This document shows positions 8,690 to 17,129 of a stretch of DNA of 48,963 nucleotides, piece after piece (within the stretch, counting starts at the first letter, position 1; the number at the start of each line of letters is the position of its first letter). The stretch is from Spirochaetota bacterium (GTDB lineage: Bacteria; Spirochaetota; UBA4802; UB4802). The stretch is from the NCBI GenBank assembly GCA_026414805.1, contig JAOAIH010000018.1:1-48963 (forward strand), read 5' to 3'. The position numbers were made by a program, and so were the translations under genes. The notes below the pieces were generated by a model, which was given only the letters and a program-made list of their open reading frames with translations, was not told the origin of the DNA and did no database searches.

Positions 8690-9220
8690 ATGCAGCGATT
8701 ATTTCATTACACTTTTCTGATAACTTTACTGTGTGTCCTTTCTCAAGGAGCTATCGCACAAAATCCGCTGGAAGCTAAAAGGTTAAACCAGTTGGGGCTA
8801 CAGTTACTTGAATGTGGCAACTATCAAAAAGCATCTGAGTATTTTAATTATGCAATACAAGCCGATCCATCAAATAAACTTTTCTACAATAACTGTGCCG
8901 TTGCATATATGAATATGAAAGAGTATCGCAAGGCAAAGGATATGCTGGCGATAGCTCTGGTAATTGATCCTCACTATGTCAAAGCACTCACCAACATGGC
9001 AATTGTGAGTTTTCATTTATTACAATTTGCTGAAGCGTATAGCTATTACACAAAAGCGCTTGTAGCCGATAGCTCATATACAAAAGAACGCTTCAGGATA
9101 GATAAAGTCATTGCAGGCGTAAAAAAGGTACAGAGTGAAAATCCCAATAACTCAGATGTTAAAGAGATTCTGCGGCAACTGGAAATAATTAAAAATACAA
9201 ATGATGCCACGTTAAAATAA
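8690..9220 (+). CDS. secreted tetratricopeptide-repeat protein
   Basis: The 176-residue protein has a Sec signal peptide (hydrophobic residues 7-20, cleavage after a Gly-Ala-Ile-Ala) and three TPR units over about residues 30-150 ('GNYQKASEYFNYAIQADPS', 'KEYRKAKDMLAIALVIDPH', 'LQFAEAYSYYTKALVADSS'). TPRs form protein-binding helices, so a periplasmic scaffold or adaptor is likely, with partner unknown. It is probably the last gene of the transporter operon, with a GAGG ribosome site before the ATG. Its final 9 bases overlap the convergent dtd gene. Confidence 0.75.
   Translation: MQRLFHYTFLITLLCVLSQGAIAQNPLEAKRLNQLGLQLLECGNYQKASEYFNYAIQADPSNKLFYNNCAVAYMNMKEYRKAKDMLAIALVIDPHYVKALTNMAIVSFHLLQFAEAYSYYTKALVADSSYTKERFRIDKVIAGVKKVQSENPNNSDVKEILRQLEIIKNTNDATLK
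8747..8758 (+). repeat. GGAGCTATCGCC-type dispersed word (copy 3)
   Basis: GGAGCTATCGCA encodes Gly-Ala-Ile-Ala at the signal-peptide cleavage site of the TPR protein. Together with the next eight bases it is identical over 20 bases to copy 11 at 29289. Confidence 0.9.
8947..8958 (-). repeat. GGAGCTATCGCC-type dispersed word (copy 4)
   Basis: GGCGATAGCTCT on the plus strand is the word in reverse orientation, read as Ala-Ile-Ala within the second TPR of the same gene as copy 3. A one-mismatch copy (GCCGATAGCTC) lies at 9065-9075. Confidence 0.9.
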
Positions 9221-9661
9221 TTTTGAACTATCTAAAAGTATTGTAACAGGCCCATCATTAATAATGGAAACCTGCATATAAGCTTGAAATTTTCCCTGCT
9301 GCACTTTTGGATAATGCTTGGCACATAATGAAACAAATGCATCAAAGAATTGTGATGCCTGTTGGGGCTTCATTGCACTGGAAAAGGAAGGCCGTCGTCC
9401 TTTGCGGGCATCACCATACAGTGTAAACTGTGGCACGATAAGAAGCTCCCCACCAACATCAGCTACTGATAGGTTCATAAATGAATCTGCATCATCAAAG
9501 ATGCGCAATCCGATTATCTTATGGCAGATGTAGTTGAGGTCGTTGTCTGTATCAGTATCGGTAAAGCCAACAAACACACACAACCCTTTATTTATGGAAG
9601 CTATAATATGGCTATCAACTGCAACGCTAGCCTGGCGTACTCGCTGGATTACTGCCCGCAT
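9212..9661 (-). CDS. dtd: D-aminoacyl-tRNA deacylase
   Basis: This 149-residue enzyme would hydrolyse D-amino acids mischarged on tRNA, and glycine from tRNA-Ala, in the cytoplasm. It begins 'MRAVIQRVRQASVAV' and contains 'PQFTLYGDARKGRRPSF' and the cross-subunit 'GPVT' motif near the C-terminus, which carries the Gly-cisPro selectivity element. The first of these is usually SQFTL, so Pro replaces Ser here. Length matches the family. It sits 4 bases after the trx stop on the same strand and overlaps the convergent TPR gene by 9 bases. Confidence 0.93.
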   Translation of the reverse strand: MRAVIQRVRQASVAVDSHIIASINKGLCVFVGFTDTDTDNDLNYICHKIIGLRIFDDADSFMNLSVADVGGELLIVPQFTLYGDARKGRRPSFSSAMKPQQASQFFDAFVSLCAKHYPKVQQGKFQAYMQVSIINDGPVTILLDSSKLF

Positions 9662-9665
9662 TGTT

Positions 9666-9977
9666 TTACAAAAGTTTTTTCTTTAATACATTTTCAGGTT
9701 GAACACCAATCATTCGGTCAATCTCTTTGCCATTTTCAAACAGAATGAGCGTTGGAATTGATGAGATGCCATAACGCTGTGCTGTTTCAGGATTGTTATC
9801 CGTGTTTACCTTTACTATCTTTGTTTTTATTTCAGGATCCTGAGACAACTTTTCAAGTATTGGGGTTTGCATTCGGCAAGGACCGCACCAGGGTGCCCAA
9901 AAATCAACCAGCACTTTGCCATTATGTTCAAGTACTTCAGAACTAAAATTACTATCGTTTATTTCTACCAAGCCCAT
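9666..9977 (-). CDS. trxA: thioredoxin
   Basis: The 103-residue thioredoxin has the active site WCGPC (C31, C34), the preceding 'VDFWAPW', and the cis-Pro loop 'GISSIPTLILFENG'. It would reduce disulfides in the cytoplasm. I place the start at the ATG at 9977, with GGAGG six bases upstream. A GTG four codons earlier overlaps that ribosome site and is unlikely. It is followed closely by dtd. Confidence 0.95.
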   Translation of the reverse strand: MGLVEINDSNFSSEVLEHNGKVLVDFWAPWCGPCRMQTPILEKLSQDPEIKTKIVKVNTDNNPETAQRYGISSIPTLILFENGKEIDRMIGVQPENVLKKKLL

Positions 9978-10398
9978 GATTACCTCCACATAATTTCAGA
10001 TTACAATAATAGCATACAGATATATAAATTCAATAATTATTCTGTTACATATAATGGTATTTGTAATATTTTAGAATATAGCCAATATGGTTTAGTAGAA
10101 CACAACATTATATTGATTGTATATAAAATTATTGTCAATTCAAAAGATTGGAAAGCAATGCTATAAGTTATTTTTTTTTTAGTTAAATTATAAGTATAGA
10201 CAATAATAAAATAAGTTTATGTAATGTTTACATATTCTTTTTATTTGACATGCAGCTATGGGTTGATACAAATAATAAAATCTAATTTCAATAGTATATC
10301 CATTACTATGGTTTGTTGCAGTGTATACACTATAAAACAAAAGTGCATAGTAAATCGGGGGAAATGGTTACAGGCAACTATTATAAGGAGTTTTACGC
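9978..10398. other. AT-rich divergent intergenic region, trx to plsC
   Basis: About 420 bp of strongly AT-rich DNA including a T-run near 10171-10179. Short frames occur but none has a ribosome site or family resemblance. It must hold promoters for trx (minus) and plsC (plus). An AAGGAG at 10385-10390 serves plsC. Confidence 0.5.
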
Positions 10399-11121
10399 AT
10401 GCTAACAATTAAAAATCTTTTTAAGTCTATCTGGCTCATCATGTGGGCTTCGCTGATGAGCGTATTGCTTTTTATACCTATGACTGTGGCTGCTGTATTT
10501 TCAGTTACCGGTAATCTGGCGTTTAACATTTCCAAGATATGGGCATGGACAATGCTTATAGTAACTGGTGTAAAGGTGCACATAAAAGGTAGGGAAAAAA
10601 TACAGCCTGGTGTGCAATATGTAATTATCAGCAATCATCAATCTCAGTACGATATATTAGCTCTAGTGACATCGTTAAAAATACAATTCAGATGGGTGAT
10701 TAAAAAAGAATTGCTGTATGTACCATTGTTTGGATGGGCGCTGTATGCCGCAAAAAATGTATTTATTGACAGGGGTAACAGGGAAAAAGCCATAGCAAGC
10801 ATTAACAGGGCCGTCAACCGTTTACCAAAGGGCGTTAGTATACTGGTATTTGCAGAAGGAACACGTTCAAAAGATGGTTCATTGCAAAAATTTAAAAAGG
10901 GTGGTTTTACAATAGCCATAGAACGAAAGATGCCCATTTTGCCAGTAGCAGTCAAGGGAAGCAGGGAAATTCTTCCTAAGGGCAGTTTTGTTTTTACCCG
11001 TGGCAGCATTGAGGTAGTGGTGTGTGATCCTATACCAGTTGAAGAGTATACTCACGAAAGAATTGATGAATTGATTAATAAAACTCATACAATTATAGAA
11101 GACGAACTCAAGAGAAGTTAA
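10399..11121 (+). CDS. plsC: 1-acyl-sn-glycerol-3-phosphate acyltransferase
   Basis: This 240-residue membrane enzyme would transfer an acyl chain to lysophosphatidate to make phosphatidate. The catalytic HX4D is H80...D85 in 'SNHQSQYD'. The substrate motif EGTRS is at 153-157, and 'LPVAVKGS' follows. The N-terminal 55 residues contain one or two hydrophobic segments that anchor it to the inner membrane. A strong AAGGAG precedes the ATG. The last 14 bases overlap the convergent thpR gene. Confidence 0.9.
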   Translation: MLTIKNLFKSIWLIMWASLMSVLLFIPMTVAAVFSVTGNLAFNISKIWAWTMLIVTGVKVHIKGREKIQPGVQYVIISNHQSQYDILALVTSLKIQFRWVIKKELLYVPLFGWALYAAKNVFIDRGNREKAIASINRAVNRLPKGVSILVFAEGTRSKDGSLQKFKKGGFTIAIERKMPILPVAVKGSREILPKGSFVFTRGSIEVVVCDPIPVEEYTHERIDELINKTHTIIEDELKRS

Positions 11122-11671
11122 TTTCCCTCAGCTGTGTATATATTGGTCCTGTGGGGGTTAGCTTTGATGAAAAAAGCACAATGCGATTGAATACTGCAGA
11201 GCCAAATTCTGCTCTCTCTAAGGATTTCAGCTTCTCGTTAATCTTTTCTGTTAGTTTTCTTCCCTTTCGGATGCGTGCAAGGGTAAGGTGTGGCACAAAG
11301 GGGCGGTTTTCTTCTTTTATGCCAAATTGTTTTACAAATGACTCCATTTGCTTTGCCAGCTGATTCATTGCTTTTTCATTGGTAATAATCCCAGTCCAAA
11401 GTACTGAAGGGTTTTTGCTGTTGGGAAACATCCCAATTCCCTTCACAGTATACTCTAAGGAGGATAGCTGTATTGCAATAGTACCAAATGCTTTTTCTAT
11501 TGCATGTGCAACATTACCTTCGCACTCACCAATAAATTTAAGTGTTAAGTGGTATTGTGCAGGTTCTACTACTTTTAACACATCAGAGAAAGCTGATAAT
11601 GTGTTGTATACGGGTTTTAGATTAGTGATAATTAAATCATCAATCGGCAATGCAATAAATAGCCTGTTCAT
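11108..11671 (-). CDS. thpR: RNA 2',3'-cyclic phosphodiesterase (2'-5' RNA ligase family)
   Basis: The 187-residue protein belongs to the 2H phosphoesterase family. Both catalytic HxTx motifs are present, HLTL at H41 and HLTL at H128, and the N-terminus 'NRLFIALPI' is typical. It would hydrolyse 2',3'-cyclic phosphate RNA ends, and homologues can ligate tRNA halves in vitro. The start overlaps the gatC stop by ATGA, so it is translated with gatC. Confidence 0.92.
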   Translation of the reverse strand: MNRLFIALPIDDLIITNLKPVYNTLSAFSDVLKVVEPAQYHLTLKFIGECEGNVAHAIEKAFGTIAIQLSSLEYTVKGIGMFPNSKNPSVLWTGIITNEKAMNQLAKQMESFVKQFGIKEENRPFVPHLTLARIRKGRKLTEKINEKLKSLERAEFGSAVFNRIVLFSSKLTPTGPIYTQLREINFS

Positions 11672-11964
11672 TCTATCTCCTCAATGATGCGTGGTACAAT
11701 AAAATGGTTTTTTTCAAACTGTGGTGCTATTTTTTCAACTTCTTCAACTGACAGAGATTGATGTACAGTATCTTCTCTAAACACATTGGATAGTGGAACT
11801 ATATGATCAGCGGGTTGCACATTGGTGGTATCAAGTTCATTTATCTTTTCAACATAGCGGATAATGTCCTCAAGCTGCCTTGCAAACTCTTGTTTTTCTT
11901 GTTGAGTAAGCTCTAAACGGGCCAATTCACATACTTTGTTTATTACTGATTCATCAAATTTCAT
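11668..11964 (-). CDS. gatC: Asp-tRNA(Asn)/Glu-tRNA(Gln) amidotransferase subunit C
   Basis: The 98-residue protein matches GatC, the small subunit that stabilises the GatCAB complex converting misacylated Glu-tRNA(Gln) or Asp-tRNA(Asn). The family pattern is clear: 'VCELARLELT', 'EFARQLEDIIRYVEKINELDT', 'VPLSNVFREDTV' and the C-terminal '...FIVPRIIE'. gatA and gatB are not in the window. It sits three bases after the upstream lipoprotein gene and overlaps thpR. Confidence 0.93.
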   Translation of the reverse strand: MKFDESVINKVCELARLELTQQEKQEFARQLEDIIRYVEKINELDTTNVQPADHIVPLSNVFREDTVHQSLSVEEVEKIAPQFEKNHFIVPRIIEEIE

Positions 11965-11967
11965 TTA

Positions 11968-12624
11968 CTAATCCTCCATGGTGGTTTTAAGGAAATGATT
12001 GCCTTTTGTCCTATATTCTTTACGTACAAATGTACAATCAACAATTTTTTCAACAGTGGGCAACTTTATTACAACCTGCACAGTGAATTGGCGCTCACTC
12101 ACCGGGATCCATTTTCCTGCTACCACCATGCAGTGGATATCTGCTGGTAGAATAAAGGGAAGTGTGTAGGGAATGACATCATTTTCAAAATCAATTTTCT
12201 GAATTTTACCGGTGTATGTGAGCAATCGTTGTGGGGTTAGCAGTTCTTCTGTCTTTATGAATCCATAGGCTGGCGAGGATAAATAGCTTTTCAATTCATC
12301 TTTAGTAAACACTGGTGTACGGTTGTTGCCGTAAATAACTGCAATCTCTTTTATTAAAAGAGGCTGATTGCTTTTATTTTCAATCAAAATAAGAAAAAAG
12401 GGTATTTTAGGCAGTCTTCCACTTATTGACCTGTCAATGAACTTGCTGCTGGTAGCAATTCTTGTCCAGGTGTCTTCGGTAAATGGCTCTATAGTTACGG
12501 TAATGTCATTATTAGTTATTGTTGCAATTGGCTCTTTAGTCTGTGACTCTACCGTGTGAACAAGTCCAAATTGCGTTTTACATGCCACTAAAAGAGATAG
12601 TAATACTATTATTGTTCTATACAT
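11968..12624 (-). CDS. lipoprotein of unknown function
   Basis: The 218-residue protein has a signal peptide ending in a good lipobox (LVAC, C15). The mature part has alternating beta-strand-like segments and no motif I recognise. I prefer the ATG at 12624 because a frame starting at 12669 would put 15 residues before the hydrophobic core and has no ribosome site. It precedes gatC by three bases and may be co-transcribed with gatC and thpR without a functional link. Confidence 0.6.
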   Translation of the reverse strand: MYRTIIVLLSLLVACKTQFGLVHTVESQTKEPIATITNNDITVTIEPFTEDTWTRIATSSKFIDRSISGRLPKIPFFLILIENKSNQPLLIKEIAVIYGNNRTPVFTKDELKSYLSSPAYGFIKTEELLTPQRLLTYTGKIQKIDFENDVIPYTLPFILPADIHCMVVAGKWIPVSERQFTVQVVIKLPTVEKIVDCTFVRKEYRTKGNHFLKTTMED

Positions 12625-13017
12625 AACCTGTGTACCTTTGGTAAAAACAATAAAAGGGCGATAGCTCATTTGTAAAGTTTTTTAAATATAAAGAAATAAG
12701 AAAATTTAATCACAGACTAAAGCTATACAGGATTATTCGGCTTGTTTGGATGCGGCAAACCTTTTGCAGACTCAAGTGCAGCTGACCCGATAGGATGCTA
12801 TTGTTTAGAATGCAGTGGAATGATTAAAAACTACAATACGTGAGCACAGTGTTATATATACGTTTGCTATTGTACTTTGTACCTTGCAATAACCAAGTAG
12901 AAATAAACATCATTGTCAATGGTAATGAATCAATCTATAAATCAAATAAAAAAAAATTTATTGCAATAATCCCGTCATCTGCACTTTATGCATAGAATTG
13001 AAGGTTGAAAAAAATTT
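12625..13017. other. intergenic region with one dispersed word and a protein-like remnant
   Basis: This divergent spacer lies between the lipoprotein and sulfatase genes. It holds dispersed word copy 5 (12657) and, at 12721-12843, a 40-codon stop-to-stop frame with four Cys in protein-like order (FGCGKP, GCYCLEC) but no start codon, perhaps decayed coding DNA. The rest is AT-rich promoter DNA. Confidence 0.45.
12657..12668 (-). repeat. GGAGCTATCGCC-type dispersed word (copy 5)
   Basis: GGCGATAGCTCA lies 33 bases upstream of the chosen lipoprotein start. In the longer frame it would again spell Met-Ser-Tyr-Arg from ATGAGCTATCGCC, exactly as copy 1 does. Confidence 0.9.
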
Positions 13018-15201
13018 ATGCGAAAATATTCTATTGTTTTAGCAATTCTATTGTATACTGCCTGTGGCAAGCAGCCAGTTGTGACAAATTTGTTGAATAC
13101 AGATTTTGCCATTGAATACAATATACAGTATTTGCAGAATTTGTATTCCAACACCATTTATATTGATCCATGGATGAAAAAGCCATATATTGTAAAAATT
13201 GCTCATGACATTGATATAGAAAAAAAATGGTCAAAAACAACGCGCTCACTAGTGCTTGCAGCAACAAAACAAAAAAAGGCACGAGTTTATTTTCCACTGC
13301 TTCACAAAGGGGTTTTGTCGTTTGACTGTGCATCATTGGGTAAGGGAAGGCTTTCTATTCAGTTACTATCGCCAAAAAAAAAGATAGTATTGGGGCACTA
13401 TGAACTCACATCATTGCCCTTTAAATCATTGAGCTTGGCAATAGATACAATACCAGCTGATTCAAAACTTGTGATGGAATTTGAAACTGATAGTGAAAAA
13501 CCAGAGTATTGTTTTATTGCCAATGCGTTTGTGCAGCACAGGCCAAATAATTCTAAGCCAAATGTGGTGTTTATTTCTGTTGATGCATTGCGTGCTGACG
13601 CTGTTCACTGTATTGTACCAAAGTACAATATCACACCTAATATTGATGCGCTATCAGCTGATGGGGTTGCGTTTACCAATCACTGTGTTGTTGTCAACTG
13701 GACGCGCCCTTCCACCATTGCAATGCTTGCCTCCGTGTATGGCTCTGCAACGGGAGTCAACATTTACTACTTTCAGGTATCAAATCAGGAAAAGAAATAT
13801 TTTTATAATCAAAGTGGTGTGCTGCCACTGCCTGTGCTATTTAGTCAACATGGTTATATAACCCGCTCCATTGGCAACAATGCATTTATACTGGACCATA
13901 CTGGTATTGGTGTTGACTTGGGCTTTGACGATATGTCCGAATACCAGCGTCAGTGGGAAGATACCATGGATATTGCTGATGAAGTGATACAATGGTTGAA
14001 CGCCAATAAAGATAAGCCGTTTTTTCTTTTCATTAATTTTAATGCTCCGCACAATGCCTATATACCACCACCAAAATATTTGGATCCACTGCGAAAATCA
14101 GTCAAAGGTGTGCACCCATGGTTTAGGCGCTATTTAGGCGAAGTAGCGTACACCGATGATTATGTTGGCAGGGTAGTTGCAACATTGAAAAAGCTTAATC
14201 TATACGATAATACAATTATTGTACTAACAACTGATCATGGTGAGGTTTTCAACAGTGCACATGAACATAGCCCTTACACTGACAAGAAGTCAATATTTAC
14301 TCATGGGCAAACGCTCTTTGATGAAGAAATCCATGTACCATTGATTATAAAATTTGCTAAAGATAATGAAGTAAAGTCAGCAAAAGTGGCATATCAGGTG
14401 CGTAATGTTGACATTGCACCAACGGTATGCATACTTGCAAAGCTTCCTGTGCCCGATAGCTACCAGGGCAAAAGCCTGCTCCCATTGATTGAAGGGTCAG
14501 AGCATGCTGATAGACCTGTATACTGTGAGGGGAGGCTTATGTATGGGGTACGCATCGACAATTTTAAATATGTAGAGAAGTTCTATGGCTTTGGGGTTAA
14601 ACCGCATCACTGGGGTGGTGCCATGGTTGATGAATATTATGAATTATACGATTTACAAAAAGATCCTGAAGAGCTAAACAACATTGTGAATGTAAATACG
14701 CAAAAAGCCAGGGAAATGCAAAAGAAATTGTATGCTCTGAGATTTACTCAGCCTGAGAATGTTCTGTATGCAAAAAATGATGTTAAAGGCAGTATATCCG
14801 TACAGCAAGGATTTTTTTATACACTGGAGTCTGATGGCAAGGTAGAAAAAATTAACAGGCAGCAATATACGTTCAGCCTTAAAAAAGGGCAAAAACTGGT
14901 ATTCTCAACCATACCATCCCGCACTACGTATTACATCCAGTCAGAAAGTATGGTATTGTGGGGATACAGTGGTACTGTACTCCCTAAAGTAGGCAACCGG
15001 TATGTCTTTGATACAACACAGGTCCTTTTGCAAAAAGTGCCTGATGAGGCTGCGTTGGGCTTATTCCCTGATGATTTAATTGTGTGGAGTAAACAACAAA
15101 AGGGTGGTATACAAGCAGTTTTGGAGGATGTTCCTATTTCTAGTGAAATGAATACACTGCTTAAGCAATGGGGCTATATACAGAATGGTGGTGCTCGTTA
15201 A
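13018..15201 (+). CDS. sulfatase/phosphotransferase-fold lipoprotein
   Basis: This 727-residue protein has a lipoprotein signal (C16 in YTAC), about 150 residues of unassigned N-terminal domain, then an alkaline-phosphatase-superfamily sulfatase domain. Metal ligands appear as D189 ('FISVDALRADA') and D406-H407 ('TTDHGEV'). The nucleophile position, normally C/S-x-P-S-R, reads T229-R-P-S-T. It therefore lacks the Cys/Ser needed for formylglycine and is more like Thr-nucleophile phosphoglycerol or phosphoethanolamine transferases, or is inactive. A C-terminal beta-rich domain follows about residue 580. It acts outside the cytoplasm. The substrate is unknown. Confidence 0.8.
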   Translation: MRKYSIVLAILLYTACGKQPVVTNLLNTDFAIEYNIQYLQNLYSNTIYIDPWMKKPYIVKIAHDIDIEKKWSKTTRSLVLAATKQKKARVYFPLLHKGVLSFDCASLGKGRLSIQLLSPKKKIVLGHYELTSLPFKSLSLAIDTIPADSKLVMEFETDSEKPEYCFIANAFVQHRPNNSKPNVVFISVDALRADAVHCIVPKYNITPNIDALSADGVAFTNHCVVVNWTRPSTIAMLASVYGSATGVNIYYFQVSNQEKKYFYNQSGVLPLPVLFSQHGYITRSIGNNAFILDHTGIGVDLGFDDMSEYQRQWEDTMDIADEVIQWLNANKDKPFFLFINFNAPHNAYIPPPKYLDPLRKSVKGVHPWFRRYLGEVAYTDDYVGRVVATLKKLNLYDNTIIVLTTDHGEVFNSAHEHSPYTDKKSIFTHGQTLFDEEIHVPLIIKFAKDNEVKSAKVAYQVRNVDIAPTVCILAKLPVPDSYQGKSLLPLIEGSEHADRPVYCEGRLMYGVRIDNFKYVEKFYGFGVKPHHWGGAMVDEYYELYDLQKDPEELNNIVNVNTQKAREMQKKLYALRFTQPENVLYAKNDVKGSISVQQGFFYTLESDGKVEKINRQQYTFSLKKGQKLVFSTIPSRTTYYIQSESMVLWGYSGTVLPKVGNRYVFDTTQVLLQKVPDEAALGLFPDDLIVWSKQQKGGIQAVLEDVPISSEMNTLLKQWGYIQNGGAR

Positions 15202-15204
15202 AAT

Positions 15205-15558
15205 CTAACGGATTATATCCTGAATCCATTCAACAGTTTGGCCCAAAATGGAGATGCAGTCAAAACGGATGGTAAATTGTGTGGTATTGTATTGAGGATA
15301 TTGTGTCAAGAAGTATGTTGCAACCGCACGCAGTGATTTTATTTTTTTATGAGTGATAGCGTATGATGGATTACCAAATGCTGGTGTATGACGCGTTTTA
15401 ACCTCAAAGAACACTAGGAGATTATTTTTTGTGCCAATAATGTCAATTTCACCATAACGACCGTATCTAAAATTTTGAGCAATAATAGTAAACCCCTGAT
15501 GTTCTATATACTCTTTTGCCAGGGATTCGCCCTGGTTGCCGTACTGATAATTATTCAT
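15205..15558 (-). CDS. yraN: YraN/UPF0102 family nuclease-fold protein
   Basis: The 117-residue protein has the UPF0102 pattern: 'GNQGESLAKEYIEHQGF', then 'GEIDIIG...LLVFFEVKTR', the D-ExK core of a Holliday-junction-resolvase/restriction-endonuclease fold. Its cellular role is not settled. It closes the large minus-strand cluster that begins with rpsP, 28 bases after the HD-GYP gene, and meets the sulfatase gene three bases away with no terminator space. Confidence 0.9.
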   Translation of the reverse strand: MNNYQYGNQGESLAKEYIEHQGFTIIAQNFRYGRYGEIDIIGTKNNLLVFFEVKTRHTPAFGNPSYAITHKKIKSLRAVATYFLTQYPQYNTTQFTIRFDCISILGQTVEWIQDIIR

Positions 15559-15586
15559 TATTGTGTTCCGCTATGTATATTTTACA

Positions 15587-16777
15587 TTACAATACTTCAA
15601 ATAGATTGACGCCAATTTCAGATTCATCCAGTGCACGGGTAATGTACAGTGCTTTTTCTTCAAGCAAATTGACTATGATGGTATCAGTGAATCGCTTTTT
15701 GTTTGAATCAATAATAAGTTTCACTATAGGGCGTAAAGGCTTTTGCGGGATAGACCCTATTACAATGCCTATAGTACCATTGTTCAGCTCAACGATAGAA
15801 CCAATTGGATATACCGACATGCGTGACAGAAACACTCGCAGGATAACTGGGTCAAATTTATTGATGCCACTTGAAAGCAGATTTTTCATTGCCTGATAAA
15901 AAAATACCCGCTTGCGGTATGCCCTATTTGCTATTTGAGCTTCGTATGAATCAGCTATTGCTGCAATACGTGCATATTCATCAATTTGTGTGCCTTTTAA
16001 TCCTCGTGGGTAACCTTTGCCATCGTACTGTTCATGGTGCTGCAGGCACACAAGGGCACTTTTTTCGGGTATTTTGCCAAGCTGACGCAATGCCTTGTAT
16101 CCATGCAGAGGGTGCGTTTTTATCTGATTAAATTCATGCTCGGTGAGGTTGGATTGCTTGTGCATAATGTATGCAGGTAATTTTATCATACCTGCATCAA
16201 TAAGCATGGTGCCAATGCCAAGTTCACGAAGCTTAAGAGGAGTGTATTTTAAAGCCATACCTATGAGCAATGAGTAAAACGTAACATTTACCGAATGGAC
16301 AACTAAATAGTTTTTGCCTTCTTCCAAACCATATAAAAACAGAAAGATATTGGGATAATTTTTCATAATTTCAATTATCTTTGTAAGGGACACATCAATT
16401 CCATCAATAGAAAACTGTTCATCTGCTTTGATAGCATTATGGACATTAGCTACCGCTTTGCAGGCTTCTTTATGAATTTCTATAAGGGGTACCCGCTGAG
16501 TGAGGAGTTTATTGTAGTCATCAATAATCTTTCTGGCTTCATCGCTTTCGGTCATGGTTGCTCGGGCTGTTGCAGCTTTAATTTCCTGCTCGGTAGAAAC
16601 TAAATTACCTGCAGTTTCAACCTCGCTGACACCCCAGCGCATAAGTTTTTTTATGTCATCAAGCTTGATAGAGACATTGGCAGCAACCAGCATGTTGTTA
16701 CTGTCTATATATACAGGTTTGTCAAACCTCATGCCGGGTTTTAATTCATCAACAGGTATTTTTCGCATTTCAGCCAT
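15587..16777 (-). CDS. HD-GYP domain protein lacking the HD histidine
   Basis: The 396-residue protein has an N-terminal DUF3391-like segment ('VDELKPGMRFDKPVY') and an HD-GYP domain, the class that degrades cyclic di-GMP. H161, H222, H247-H248 and the GYP triad (255-257, within 'YDGKGYPRGLKG') are present. The HD pair itself reads I193-D194 in 'MLIDAGMIKLP', so the metal-binding His is replaced by Ile. Enzyme activity may be reduced or lost, leaving c-di-GMP binding or protein contact. Its place beside FliK-like and FlhB-like genes suggests a motility link. Confidence 0.85.
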   Translation of the reverse strand: MAEMRKIPVDELKPGMRFDKPVYIDSNNMLVAANVSIKLDDIKKLMRWGVSEVETAGNLVSTEQEIKAATARATMTESDEARKIIDDYNKLLTQRVPLIEIHKEACKAVANVHNAIKADEQFSIDGIDVSLTKIIEIMKNYPNIFLFLYGLEEGKNYLVVHSVNVTFYSLLIGMALKYTPLKLRELGIGTMLIDAGMIKLPAYIMHKQSNLTEHEFNQIKTHPLHGYKALRQLGKIPEKSALVCLQHHEQYDGKGYPRGLKGTQIDEYARIAAIADSYEAQIANRAYRKRVFFYQAMKNLLSSGINKFDPVILRVFLSRMSVYPIGSIVELNNGTIGIVIGSIPQKPLRPIVKLIIDSNKKRFTDTIIVNLLEEKALYITRALDESEIGVNLFEVL

Positions 16778-16851
16778 AGTTGCAAGATTTTTATATTACA
16801 TTATATTCATGTTTTTACAAACAAACTGTGTATACCATTCAGTACGGTATT

Positions 16852-17118
16852 TCAATTCAATTTTCGTCTAAAATCGCTGTTTACTCTATAACAATATGCC
16901 AGGACAATTGCTACCGCTGCGTAAAGATTTTCAGGTATGAAAGAATCTGGTTCCAGTGAAGATAACACTACAGCTAAATCTTTATCCTGATAAATTGGTA
17001 TATTATACTCTTTTGCTTTGTCAAGAATACTTTTTGCAAGCTTACCTTTTCCTTTTGCTATAACCTTTGGAATTGCATCTTCTATTGAATATTTCAATGC
17101 AACTGCAATATCTTCCAT
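16852..17118 (-). CDS. detached FlhB C-terminal-domain protein (YlqH-like)
   Basis: The 88-residue protein matches the cytoplasmic C-terminal domain of FlhB/YscU but has no membrane part and no NPTH cleavage motif. 'VALKYSIEDAIPKVIAKGKGKLAKSI', 'NIPIYQDKDLAVVLSS' and 'IPENLYAAVAIVLAYCYRV' follow the FlhB pattern. Such FhlB-type proteins can partly replace the FlhB C-domain in flagellar export switching. It comes 11 bases after the FliK-like gene, as ylqG-ylqH do in Bacillus. Confidence 0.9.
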   Translation of the reverse strand: MEDIAVALKYSIEDAIPKVIAKGKGKLAKSILDKAKEYNIPIYQDKDLAVVLSSLEPDSFIPENLYAAVAIVLAYCYRVNSDFRRKLN

Positions 17119-17129
17119 TATTGAATTTC

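Noticed and set aside
12720-12810. Riboswitch in the leader of the sulfatase gene
   Set aside because: GCGGCAAACC recalled some riboswitch cores, but no known consensus could be fitted and the segment is far from the start codon.
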